Assembly (NCBI GenBank): GCA_026986155.1
Contig: JALSPC010000091.1
Location: forward strand, 1-40,994
Direction: 5' to 3'
DNA length: 40,994 nucleotides
Source of the DNA: a bacterium
GTDB taxonomy: Bacteria > Desulfobacterota > S145-22
A program made the translations under genes and the position numbers. Position 1 is the stretch's first letter. The number at the start of each line of letters is the position of its first letter. The notes below the pieces were generated by a model. The model was given only the letters and a program-made list of their open reading frames with translations, was not told the origin of the DNA and ran no database searches. This document shows, one piece after another, positions 25,129 to 32,774 of the stretch.

Positions 25129-26301
25129 TTATTTGTCGATTTCTCCAAGCACGATATCGATGCTCCCGATCACCGTGACCACGTCCGCGATGAGGCTCCC
25201 CTCTATCATCTTCGGCAACGCGGCGAGGTTGAAGTAAGAGGGATTTCGTATCTTGATGCGAAACGGCATGTTCGAGCCGTCGCTGACCACGTAGAAACCC
25301 AGTTCCCCCTTGGGGTTCTCCGCGCTGAAAAAGACCTCCCCTTCCGGGGCTTCGAAGCCGGCCGATTCGATCTTGAAATGCCGGATGAGGGCGTCGATAT
25401 CGTTGTAAACCTTGTCCTTGGAGGGAAGGCATACCCTGGGATCGTCCGCGAGAACCTCTCCGGACGGCATATTGGTAATGGCCTGCTTGATGATGCGCGT
25501 GGACTGCCGCATCTCTTCCAGCCGCACCAGGTACCGGTCGTAAACGTCTCCCGTGGACCCCACGGGGATCTCGAAGTCGAAGTCCTCGTAACTGCTGTAA
25601 GGGAACTTCTTCCGAATGTCCCACTTCACGCCGGAGCCGCGAAGCACGGGCCCCGTCACCCCGTAATTCAGGGCGTCTTCCTTGGAGAGGATCCCAATCC
25701 CCTTGGTCCTCTGCAGCCAGATGGGGTTTTTCGTCAGGAGGGTTTCGTATCCGTCGATGCACTCGGGAAATTTCTCAACAAAATCCATGACGAGGGTCTC
25801 GAAATTCTCGGGGACATCCGCCGCCAAGCCACCGATCCGCATGAAGCTCGGGGTCAGCCGCGCGCCGGAGACATGCTCCAGGATATTGATGACCGTCTCA
25901 CGCTCCCGGAACGTGTAGAACAAGACCGTCATGGCCCCGATGTCCAGGGCATGGGTTCCAAGCCAGATGAGGTGGGCGGCGATCCGCTGAAGCTCCGCCA
26001 GGACAACCCGGATATACTGGGCACGCTTGGGCACCTCGATCCCCAAAAGCTTCTCCACCGCCATGACGTAGGAGAGGTTGTTATTCATCCCCGCCGTGTA
26101 GTCGAGGCGGTCCGTGAACGGAATGAACTGGTGATAGGTTCGCTCTTCAGCCAGCTTCTCAACACCACGGTGCAGGTGACCGATGATCGGGGTCGTCTTG
26201 ACGATATATTCACCATCCAGTTCGAGCAGCAGCCGCAAGACCCCGTGTGTCGCGGGATGTTGAGGACCCATATTGACCGTCATGTACTTTGTTTCAGCCA
26301 T
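25129..26301 (-). CDS. nuoD: NADH-quinone oxidoreductase subunit D
   Basis: The 390-residue protein, homologous to [NiFe]-hydrogenase large subunits, builds the quinone site with NuoB. It has MGPQHPATHGVLR with the conserved His, HLHRGVEKLAE, DYTAGMNN, RGSGVKWDIR, and the C-terminal DVVTVIGSIDIVLGEID. The hydrogenase Ni-binding cysteines are absent, as in true NuoD. It is not fused to NuoC, which is encoded 35 bases upstream in the operon. Confidence 0.97.
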   Translation of the reverse strand: MAETKYMTVNMGPQHPATHGVLRLLLELDGEYIVKTTPIIGHLHRGVEKLAEERTYHQFIPFTDRLDYTAGMNNNLSYVMAVEKLLGIEVPKRAQYIRVVLAELQRIAAHLIWLGTHALDIGAMTVLFYTFRERETVINILEHVSGARLTPSFMRIGGLAADVPENFETLVMDFVEKFPECIDGYETLLTKNPIWLQRTKGIGILSKEDALNYGVTGPVLRGSGVKWDIRKKFPYSSYEDFDFEIPVGSTGDVYDRYLVRLEEMRQSTRIIKQAITNMPSGEVLADDPRVCLPSKDKVYNDIDALIRHFKIESAGFEAPEGEVFFSAENPKGELGFYVVSDGSNMPFRIKIRNPSYFNLAALPKMIEGSLIADVVTVIGSIDIVLGEIDK

Positions 26302-26336
26302 CGCTTTCCTCAGTCGATATTTTGGATATTCAACCC

Positions 26337-26819
26337 CTAAACCTTGTAAGGCTCTTCGTAGTGAAATCCCTTCGTGGGAAAGTCCTTGCGCATTGGATAC
26401 CCTTCCATGTCATCGGAGAGGAGGAGTTTGCGCAGGTCGGGGTGGTTCACGAAATTGATGCCGAACATCTCCCACGCCTCCCGTTCCACCCAGAGGGCGC
26501 TCTTCCAGATTCCAGTCACGGACGCGACTTCCGTTCCCTCGTCGAAGGCGGTCTTTACCCGCATGCGGAAAAGATTCACCGTGGAGGTCAGTTGGTAGGA
26601 AACGCCGAATCTCGGGGAGGCGTCGGGGCCGTAGTCGAGCCCCGCCAGGTCGGTCAGGACATCCATCCTGAAAGGCGCTTCCTCCTTGAGGAAGGCGCAT
26701 ACCGGAAGAAGGGACCGGACATCCACGTCAATCGTCAGCTCCCCTCTGAAAATCTTGTATCCCTGGATCGCTTCCGGGAAGCGCTCCTTCAACAGATCGA
26801 CCATCTCGTGATAATCCAT
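26337..26819 (-). CDS. nuoC: NADH-quinone oxidoreductase subunit C
   Basis: A stand-alone 160-residue NuoC (30 kDa family). The family signature WVEREAWEMFGINFVNHPDLRKLLL appears in pieces near residue 110, followed by DDMEGYPMRKDFP. It bridges NuoB/D and the peripheral arm. It lies nine bases after nuoB and 35 before nuoD. Confidence 0.96.
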   Translation of the reverse strand: MDYHEMVDLLKERFPEAIQGYKIFRGELTIDVDVRSLLPVCAFLKEEAPFRMDVLTDLAGLDYGPDASPRFGVSYQLTSTVNLFRMRVKTAFDEGTEVASVTGIWKSALWVEREAWEMFGINFVNHPDLRKLLLSDDMEGYPMRKDFPTKGFHYEEPYKV

Positions 26820-26828
26820 AGCCTACCC

Positions 26829-27335
26829 CTACGCGGAAACGAGCGCGGTTTTTTCGTCTTTACGGTCGAGCAGCGTTTCCTGCTCTATCTTCTTTTGCAG
26901 CTTGATGATCCCGGCAAGCAAGGCCTCGGGGCGCGGGGGACACCCGGGGATGTAGACGTCCACGGGGACAATGGTGTCCACTCCTTGCACGACGTTGTAG
27001 CTCTGGAACATGCCGCCGGAACAAGCGCAGGTTCCATAGGCGATGACCCACTTGGGTTCGGGCATCTGCTCATAGATTCGTCTCAGGATGGGGGCCATCT
27101 TCTTCGTCACCGTCCCCGCCACGATCATCAGGTCCGCCTGCCTCGGCGAGGGCCGGAAGACCTCCGCCCCGAACCGGGCGATGTCGTAGGACGCGGACGA
27201 GGCCACCATCATCTCGAGAGCGCAGCACGCCAACCCGAACGTCACGGGCCAGATGGAATTCTTTCTCGCCCAGTTGACGAGCTTATCGAGGCCCGCGGTA
27301 ATCGGTCCCTTGCCAAAAACAGTTTCTAATCCCAT
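26829..27335 (-). CDS. nuoB: NADH-quinone oxidoreductase subunit B (cluster N2)
   Basis: The 168-residue protein ligates N2, the last cluster before quinone. The ligands are Cys37 and Cys38 (ACCALEMM), Cys103 (GTCACSGG) and Cys132 ([10 protein letters not shown]), with the same 65- and 29-residue spacings as E. coli NuoB as I recall them. The gene overlaps the end of nuoA by ten bases, indicating coupling. Confidence 0.97.
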   Translation of the reverse strand: MGLETVFGKGPITAGLDKLVNWARKNSIWPVTFGLACCALEMMVASSASYDIARFGAEVFRPSPRQADLMIVAGTVTKKMAPILRRIYEQMPEPKWVIAYGTCACSGGMFQSYNVVQGVDTIVPVDVYIPGCPPRPEALLAGIIKLQKKIEQETLLDRKDEKTALVSA

Positions 27336-27682
27336 TCCAAAGCTCCTTTTTTCCAGACGTAGACATATCCCACCAGCAGGATGCCGATGAATACCAACAT
27401 CTCAACGAGGCCGAAGAGCCCCAGTTTTTTGAACGTCACGGCCCATGGATAGAGGAAAACCACTTCCAGGTCGAAGAGAAGAAAGAGCATGGCCACGGTG
27501 TAATACCGAAGAGGGATCCGGGTCCTCCCGTAACCGGGCGAGGCGACACCGCATTCGTAGGGCGCCATCTTTACCCGGGTCGGCCGATGCTGCCCCAGCA
27601 AGTGAGAGGCGACCACGGCAAACGCGGCGAAACCCGCCGCGACGAGAACCAAAATTAAAATAGGAAGATAAGCCTTCAACAT
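27326..27682 (-). CDS. nuoA: NADH-quinone oxidoreductase subunit A
   Basis: The 118-residue membrane protein has three helices. The signature APYECG and the second helix [14 protein letters not shown] with the conserved acidic residues are present. It is the first gene of the complex I operon, with AAGGAG before the ATG and a promoter at 27739-27766. Confidence 0.97.
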   Translation of the reverse strand: MLKAYLPILILVLVAAGFAAFAVVASHLLGQHRPTRVKMAPYECGVASPGYGRTRIPLRYYTVAMLFLLFDLEVVFLYPWAVTFKKLGLFGLVEMLVFIGILLVGYVYVWKKGALEWD

Positions 27683-27738
27683 ACCCCGCTCCTTTTTTAC
27701 CTACCTTAATTTGTGAAAAATTTCATAGCCCGGTCTTT

Positions 27739-27766
27739 CCTATAGCAAACGGCATGGGTTTGTCAA
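27739..27766 (-). promoter_or_regulatory. Promoter of the nuo operon
   Basis: Minus-strand TTGACA (27761-27766), a 16-base spacer and TATAGG (27739-27744) lie about 57 bases before the nuoA ATG. The AT-rich bases between 27770 and 27909 contain no gene; a weak stem (CCCGT...ACGGG) near 27882-27900 may end the glycosyltransferase gene's neighbourhood. Confidence 0.65.
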
Positions 27767-27909
27767 GGGAAATTTATATCCATTTTGAAATTTTTTCCCC
27801 GCTTTTCCCCGAAAAATTCCATGGGCTAACCCTCCATATCTCATTGATATAAAAGGCTTTTAACAAAAACATCCACCCGTTGCCATTCGACGGGCGGGCC
27901 CCTTAATTT

Positions 27910-29130
27910 TTATGGGATGTCAGCGAATACCTCTCGCGCGTCCAGATGCGCCGCCAGGTCCATGAGCCGCTCCCAGCGCGCCTGGAGTTTCAAAAGATCA
28001 TCGAAGGGGTTCCGTTCATCCCGGAGGACCTCCCGCATGAGGGCGACGGTTCTCAGGCTCTCCTCCGCCCCGTCCGCGTCCCCCTTCTCCCGGTAGAACT
28101 CCGCCAGGACCCTCGACGCCCCTTCCACCTTCGACTCCAGATCGTCCTTCAGAAAGGCCCCCGGGTAGGGATCGTAATCCTCCGGGCGCACGGGCATCAT
28201 GCCTGGCAATGGCCTCTGCCGGCGGATCTTTTCCCTCTCAAAGAGGAACCGGAAGACATCCTCCCGAAGCCGGCGCCACGCGGGATGCGTCTTGGGCGGC
28301 GGCAGGTGTTTGATGGCAAGGGTGTTGTCGAGGAAAAACTTGAAACCGAACATGCGCGCGTTGATGAGATAATCGATGTCCTCGCCGCGGGGAACCAGCG
28401 GGTCGAAGGGCACCTTCGTAAACAGGTCCCGGTGGATCACCATGTTCCCCCCGAAGACGAATGGGGTCACCTTGTATCGCGGCGGCCGCCCGATGAAGGT
28501 ATCGAAGGCCTCGTTCATCCTGTCCACCTGGTCCCAGTGCCTCATCCAGGGCTCAAAGGCCTTCTTCACCCGGTACTGCCCGTCCGGCTGGAGGTAGTAA
28601 CCCGCGACGGCGTAAACAGGTTCATCGTTCAGGGTCCCGCCGATGACCTCCAGGGCCTTGTCCATGAACCGCGGGTCCTCGAAGACCTCGTCGTCGTCAA
28701 TGAGGACGGCTGTTTCCGATCCCAGGATATGGGGAACAAGGATGCAGAGATTGCGCACGTGGGAATAACCCCGCAACCGAACGAGGTCTCTCAGGCCCAC
28801 GCCGCCGGCGCTCTCCAGCCACGCGTGGATCTTCCGCAGGTGGGAGGAACCGAACACATGGATGGGCGCCGCCACCTCTCGGCGCGCCTCCCGGATGATT
28901 TCCTTCACCTTCTCCTCCACCGCGTCCGCGATATCCTCCGAGGTGGGAATCGCCAGGACCACCACCTCGAAATCCCTCGATTCTAAAATTTCGAGGCTCT
29001 TCAAGGCCCGAAGCAGCGTTCCTTCCTCGTCGAGGGGGATGGGATGGTCATACACGGCGTCCCCCGGCAGCCAGCCCTCCTCCTTCCGTCTCGCCCAGTA
29101 GGACGGGAAAACCACGCACGCCTTACGCAT
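27910..29130 (-). CDS. GT-A-fold glycosyltransferase (family 2-like)
   Basis: The 406-residue protein has the GT-A layout: an N-terminal strand and DFEVVVLAIP, a central LIDDDEVF carrying the metal-binding DDD (145-147), GGNMVIHRDLF, and PRGEDIDYLINARMFGFKFF, which fits the acceptor-side acidic motif. The C-terminal 110 residues are helical. It lies 209 bases after inositol-phosphate synthase on the same strand, so a glycosylated inositol product is possible; acceptor and donor cannot be read from sequence. AAAGGAGG precedes the ATG. No membrane segment is seen, suggesting a cytosolic enzyme. Confidence 0.75.
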   Translation of the reverse strand: MRKACVVFPSYWARRKEEGWLPGDAVYDHPIPLDEEGTLLRALKSLEILESRDFEVVVLAIPTSEDIADAVEEKVKEIIREARREVAAPIHVFGSSHLRKIHAWLESAGGVGLRDLVRLRGYSHVRNLCILVPHILGSETAVLIDDDEVFEDPRFMDKALEVIGGTLNDEPVYAVAGYYLQPDGQYRVKKAFEPWMRHWDQVDRMNEAFDTFIGRPPRYKVTPFVFGGNMVIHRDLFTKVPFDPLVPRGEDIDYLINARMFGFKFFLDNTLAIKHLPPPKTHPAWRRLREDVFRFLFEREKIRRQRPLPGMMPVRPEDYDPYPGAFLKDDLESKVEGASRVLAEFYREKGDADGAEESLRTVALMREVLRDERNPFDDLLKLQARWERLMDLAAHLDAREVFADIP

Positions 29131-29339
29131 GTTCGCCTCCTTTCTCTCATCCTTTCTTTATGTTCTTTATGTATTTATTCAAACAGGATTAAACGAGGAT
29201 TTCAAGGTCCCGGTCGGGGGCTTCGACACAGGACATGGCCCGCGCGAGGGAACCCACAGAACCGGGATCATCAGCTTGGGACGCCCCTTTTGCCAAAACC
29301 GCCCCCTACCCGCGGCAAAGGTCGGGCATGTCACGGGAG

Positions 29340-30443
29340 TTAAGCGTCCCGCCTCCCCGCTATGAAATCCTCCGTCAGCCGATAGGCCTCGTCGTCCGGG
29401 AACTGCCTCGGGGGATGCTTCATGAAATAGGACGAGGGGGAATAGAGAATCCCGCCCTTTCCCCTGTCCAGGGCCAGCTTGCAACAGCGGATCGCGTCGA
29501 TGACCACGCCGCCCGAGTTGGGAGAATCCTCCACGGAGAGACGCAGCTCCAGGTTCATGGCGACATCCCCGAAGAGTTTCCCCTCCATCCGGATGAAACA
29601 GACCTTGTTATCCTTCTGCCAGGCCACGTAGTCGCTGGGGCCCACGTGGATATCCTCCGCGTGAAGCCGTTCCTTCAGCACGGACTGGACCGCCTCCGTC
29701 TTCGATTCCTTCTTGGAGGCGAGCCGCGCCCGGTTGAGCATGTTGAGGAAATCGGTATTTCCGCCCGTGTTGAGCTGGTAGGTCCGCTCCAGTTTGACCC
29801 CGCGCCGCTTGAAGAGGTTCGCGAGGGTCCGGTGGACGATGGTGGCGCCCAGCTGGGATTTGATATCGTCGCCGATGATGGGAAGCCCCGCCGCCTCGAA
29901 ACGCTTTGCCCAGGCGTCGTCGCTCGCGATGAAGACCGGCATGTTGTTGATGAGGGCGACGCCGGCCTCCAGCGCGCATTCCGCGTAGAACCGAACGGCC
30001 CGCTCGGACCCCACGGGCAAATAGTTGAGGAGGATCTCGGCCCCGGAACCCTTCAGGGTCTTGACAATATCCGCCTTCTCCGCCTCTTTCGCCTCACTCA
30101 CCACGAAGGTATGCGCCGGGTCATAGTCCTTCATGTGCTCCGACACCCCGTCCAGGACCCGACCCATGGAGACCTGAACGCCCATTTTCGGGACGTTGGG
30201 ATGGAAAACGGTGGTGCAGTTCGGAGGCTGGAAAATGGCCTCGGACACGTCTTTTCCCACCTTTCTCGCGTCCACGTCGAAGGCGGCCACGACCTCGATA
30301 TCGGAAGGTCTATACCCGCCGATCTCCGGGTGCATGAGGCCGATAGGCGCCTTCCCGTTTTCTTCCCTGTAATACTCGATACCCTGAATCAAAGAGGACG
30401 CGCAGTTTCCAATGCCGCAGATCGCGATCTTAATCTTTCCCAT
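29340..30443 (-). CDS. ino1: Inositol-3-phosphate synthase
   Basis: The 367-residue protein makes L-myo-inositol 1-phosphate from glucose 6-phosphate using NAD. The N-terminal dinucleotide loop reads AICGIGNCASSLIQGIEYY; further motifs are VVAAFDVDARKVGKD, LLNYLPVGSERA, GDDIKSQLGATIVHR with the catalytic lysine region, and LNTGGNTDFLNM. It matches the short actinobacterial/archaeal-type synthase. I start at ATG 30443, which has GGGAGG upstream, rather than at a longer frame from 30470. Products could be phosphatidylinositol, di-inositol phosphate (a solute of thermophiles) or inositol sugars, with the adjacent glycosyltransferase as a possible next step. Confidence 0.93.
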   Translation of the reverse strand: MGKIKIAICGIGNCASSLIQGIEYYREENGKAPIGLMHPEIGGYRPSDIEVVAAFDVDARKVGKDVSEAIFQPPNCTTVFHPNVPKMGVQVSMGRVLDGVSEHMKDYDPAHTFVVSEAKEAEKADIVKTLKGSGAEILLNYLPVGSERAVRFYAECALEAGVALINNMPVFIASDDAWAKRFEAAGLPIIGDDIKSQLGATIVHRTLANLFKRRGVKLERTYQLNTGGNTDFLNMLNRARLASKKESKTEAVQSVLKERLHAEDIHVGPSDYVAWQKDNKVCFIRMEGKLFGDVAMNLELRLSVEDSPNSGGVVIDAIRCCKLALDRGKGGILYSPSSYFMKHPPRQFPDDEAYRLTEDFIAGRRDA

Positions 30444-30474
30444 TCTCCGATACCTCCCAACTGTTCTCACAACA

Positions 30475-31344
30475 CTAACGAATCATTCGTTTTTCCACTC
30501 TACGGACCGCCCGGCTCACGGTCGCCGCGTGAACCCCCAGGCAATCGGCGATCTCCCGCAGGGTGTATCCCTGTTCCACGTAGGCCTGATAGATAAGGAC
30601 GTCCCGTTCGCGGCGCGAGGTCCACACACGGCCCGCCAAGGCCTGAAAGATCCCCTCGCCCGGGATGGCCACGCAAGGGGTTTTATCACGTTTGTCCGAT
30701 TTATGCACGGGCATCATCCGACGAATCGTGTCGATGAAGAAATCACTGCCGAGAAACACCTGAAACTTCAGGCCCCGCCAGGCAAACCGCTCCCGTTCCC
30801 CGGAGGCAATGAAATCCTTGTATTCCTTGAGGCCTCGCTGCCCGTTTCCCTTCGAAAACGGGGCGAGAATCGCCCGGGTAAAGAGAAACGGAGGGCGCTT
30901 CGCCTCCCCGAGGATGGGTCTGTGACTGCTCCAACGCCACGAATCGGGGGAGCGGGTCAGCCCCGCTCTCACCGGATTCAGAACCATGTGGCGGTGCAAG
31001 GGGAGAAGGTAACGCGCCTTTTCGAAGATGACGGAGCGGAACCGTCCCCCGAAAAGGGCGCCCCTGCGCCGATATTTCCGGTTGAACATCTGGGTGTAAA
31101 GGCCGTTGACCTGGCGCATCCCGCGGGACAGGTTCCCCTGGGGCGTCTCCAGGATGAGGTGGTAGTGATCGTCCAGGAGACAGTAGGAATGACAGAGCCA
31201 CTTGAACCGGAAGACCGTCTCGGACAGGATGTCCAAAAATTCCAAGCGGTCCTCCTCCTCACGAAAGATGGGCTCCCGTCCCCTACCCCGGCTCCGGATA
31301 TAGTAGATGCCCCCCGGATATTCGTATCGCGTCGGCCTTGCCAT
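30475..31344 (-). CDS. REP-associated tyrosine transposase family protein (RayT/Y1_Tnp), catalytic Tyr apparently His
   Basis: The 289-residue protein has the Y1 transposase fold of the IS200/RayT group: MARPTRYEYPGGIYYIRSRG, the metal-binding HUH pair in DDHYHLILE (His60, His62), GLYTQMFNRKYRRRGALFGGRF, and LNPVRAG. The residue that aligns with Tyr115 of the E. coli RayT is His119 (RHMVLNPV, codon 30988-30990). The last 40 residues carry a helix-turn-helix (LREIADCLGVHAATVSRAV). It is not flanked by obvious IS ends but has hairpins 100-190 bases upstream. It is a single gene, 31 bases before inositol synthase. The start ATG 31344 is standard for the family; a TTG at 31368 is less likely. Confidence 0.88.
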   Translation of the reverse strand: MARPTRYEYPGGIYYIRSRGRGREPIFREEEDRLEFLDILSETVFRFKWLCHSYCLLDDHYHLILETPQGNLSRGMRQVNGLYTQMFNRKYRRRGALFGGRFRSVIFEKARYLLPLHRHMVLNPVRAGLTRSPDSWRWSSHRPILGEAKRPPFLFTRAILAPFSKGNGQRGLKEYKDFIASGERERFAWRGLKFQVFLGSDFFIDTIRRMMPVHKSDKRDKTPCVAIPGEGIFQALAGRVWTSRRERDVLIYQAYVEQGYTLREIADCLGVHAATVSRAVRRVEKRMIR

Positions 31345-31350
31345 AAATTT

Positions 31351-31378
31351 AATATAAACTCCCGGCAAAAAAATGCAA
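31351..31378 (-). promoter_or_regulatory. Promoter of the rayT-like gene, nearly leaderless
   Basis: Minus-strand TTGCAT (31373-31378), 16 bases, TATATT (31351-31356). Only six bases separate the -10 box from the ATG at 31344, so transcription would begin at or beside the start codon. Confidence 0.5.
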
Positions 31379-31443
31379 GACCTGTCCCCCCGTCTCTCCT
31401 CTCTTTCTGTAAACCTATATCAGGACGGGTCAAAAACCCTTCG

Positions 31444-31529
31444 GACTTCAGACTTCAAGGGGCGAAGCCCCGACCTTCAGACCTTCAGACTTTCACCTTC
31501 AAGGCCGCGAAGCGACCGCCCGCAGGCGG
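31444..31529. repeat. REP-like hairpin array with CTTCA repeats
   Basis: Three small palindromes follow one another: GGGGC-GAA-GCCCC (31459-31471), GGCCGC-GAA-GCGACC (31503-31517, one mismatch, wobble on the minus strand), and CCGCC-CGCA-GGCGG (31516-31529). The first two are each preceded by runs of (GA)CTTCAGAC-like units ending CTTCAAGG. This repeated unit-plus-hairpin layout recalls REP/BIME elements tended by RayT proteins, and the array lies upstream of the rayT-like gene. Confidence 0.6.
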
Positions 31530-31539
31530 CCCATCACCC

Positions 31540-31568
31540 TTGAGATTTGGGTGGCATTGCCGTATAAG
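31540..31568 (+). promoter_or_regulatory. Promoter of the flavoprotein-cupin pair
   Basis: TTGAGA (31540-31545), a 17-base spacer and TATAAG (31563-31568) lie 33 bases before the start of the flavoprotein gene. Confidence 0.7.
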
Positions 31569-31601
31569 TAGGACAAACCTGAACAGATAAAGGAGCGCGT
31601 T

Positions 31602-32333
31602 TTGAAGATTATCGCCATCAACGGAAGTCCCCGCGGGGAGGCAAGCAACACCCAGACCATCTTGAAGGCCTTTCTCAAGGGCGCGGCGGCCAAGGGGGCG
31701 GAAACCGAGATCGTCCTCTTGTCGAAAAAGACCATCCACCCATGCAAGGGCTGTTTCGCCTGCTGGATCAAGACCCCGGGTGTGTGCATCCAGAAGGACG
31801 ACATGGCGGAACTCACGGAGAAGCTGCGGGCGTGCGACCTCCTCATCTTCGCCTCTCCCCTCTACGTGGACTGCATCACCGCCCAGTTGAAGACCTTCAT
31901 GGACCGGATGCTTCCCAACGTTCTCCCCAATTTCATCAAGGTGGACGGCGTTTGGCGGCATCCCCGGCGGCATGGACCCCCTCCCAAGGTGGGCGTCGTC
32001 TGCAACAGCGGTTTCCCTCAGATGGAACACTTCCAGGTGGTCCATCACCTCTTCGAGCGGGTCGTAAAGAACATGCACGCGGAGATCGTCATGGAGATAT
32101 ACCGGCCGGGCGGCGAGATCCTCCGGGCGAAGAATCTCCTTCTCAAACCTCTGATTCTCAAATACAAAAAACTTTTGGAGAAGGCGGGAAAAGAGGTTGT
32201 CGAACAGGGCAGGCTCTCCGACAAGCTCCGGGAACAGTTGGAGGCTGATATCATCAACCCGGACACCTACATCAAAAACGCCAACGCCTACTGGAACAAG
32301 CAGCTCTCCAAGCTCAATGAAAAGAAATCCTGA
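31602..32333 (+). CDS. NADPH-dependent FMN reductase-type iron-sulfur flavoprotein
   Basis: The 243-residue protein has a flavodoxin-like fold: the phosphate loop NGSPRGEASNTQT, the strand LLIFASPLYVDCITAQLKTFMDR in pieces, and a long helical C-terminus. The cysteines CKGCFAC with Cys62 (48, 51, 54, 62) match CX2CX2CX4-7C, the compact [4Fe-4S] motif of Isf proteins of anaerobes, which reduce oxygen or quinones. The C-terminal 80 residues are longer than in most Isf. The start is TTG at 31602, supported by AAAGGAGC at 31590; no better ATG lies downstream. It is followed after 14 bases by a cupin gene. Confidence 0.85.
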   Translation: MKIIAINGSPRGEASNTQTILKAFLKGAAAKGAETEIVLLSKKTIHPCKGCFACWIKTPGVCIQKDDMAELTEKLRACDLLIFASPLYVDCITAQLKTFMDRMLPNVLPNFIKVDGVWRHPRRHGPPPKVGVVCNSGFPQMEHFQVVHHLFERVVKNMHAEIVMEIYRPGGEILRAKNLLLKPLILKYKKLLEKAGKEVVEQGRLSDKLREQLEADIINPDTYIKNANAYWNKQLSKLNEKKS

Positions 32334-32347
32334 AAAGGGAGAAAGAG

Positions 32348-32692
32348 ATGTTCAAAAAATACGATTCGGATGGCTTCAAGGAACTGATTCCCGGCATCGA
32401 CATCAAGGTGATGGGCCACGGCCCCCACACCTTGAGCGCCCTTTTCAGGTTGGAGGCGGGAAGGGTTCTCCCCCTCCACGATCACGTCTACGAACAGACG
32501 GGCACCCTCCTGGAGGGGTCGATGAAGCTGACCATCGGCGAGGAGACCTTTCAGGTGGCCCCCGGCGACGCCTGGACCATTCCCCCGAACGTCCCCCACA
32601 AGGCCGAGGTTGATACCGACTGCCTTGTCTTCGAGGTTTTCTCCCCGCCGCGGGAGGATTACCTGAAGTTATATAAATCCGAAATGATTTAA
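32348..32692 (+). CDS. Small cupin-domain protein
   Basis: The 114-residue protein is a single cupin barrel. Metal motif 1 reads PLHDHVYEQTGTLLEG with His, His and Glu, and motif 2 reads PGDAWTIPPNVPHKAE with the third His. Substrates of such proteins range widely, and nothing in the sequence identifies one here. GGGAGAAAGAG precedes the ATG, and 14 bases separate it from the flavoprotein gene, so both are probably made from one message. The next gene starts 82 bases on. Confidence 0.85.
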   Translation: MFKKYDSDGFKELIPGIDIKVMGHGPHTLSALFRLEAGRVLPLHDHVYEQTGTLLEGSMKLTIGEETFQVAPGDAWTIPPNVPHKAEVDTDCLVFEVFSPPREDYLKLYKSEMI

Positions 32693-32774
32693 GCCGATTA
32701 AGCTTTACAGGAGTCATTTGTGTTTAAAATCGGTGAGGTTATGGAAAAATCCTAATAATATTGTCTGATTATAT

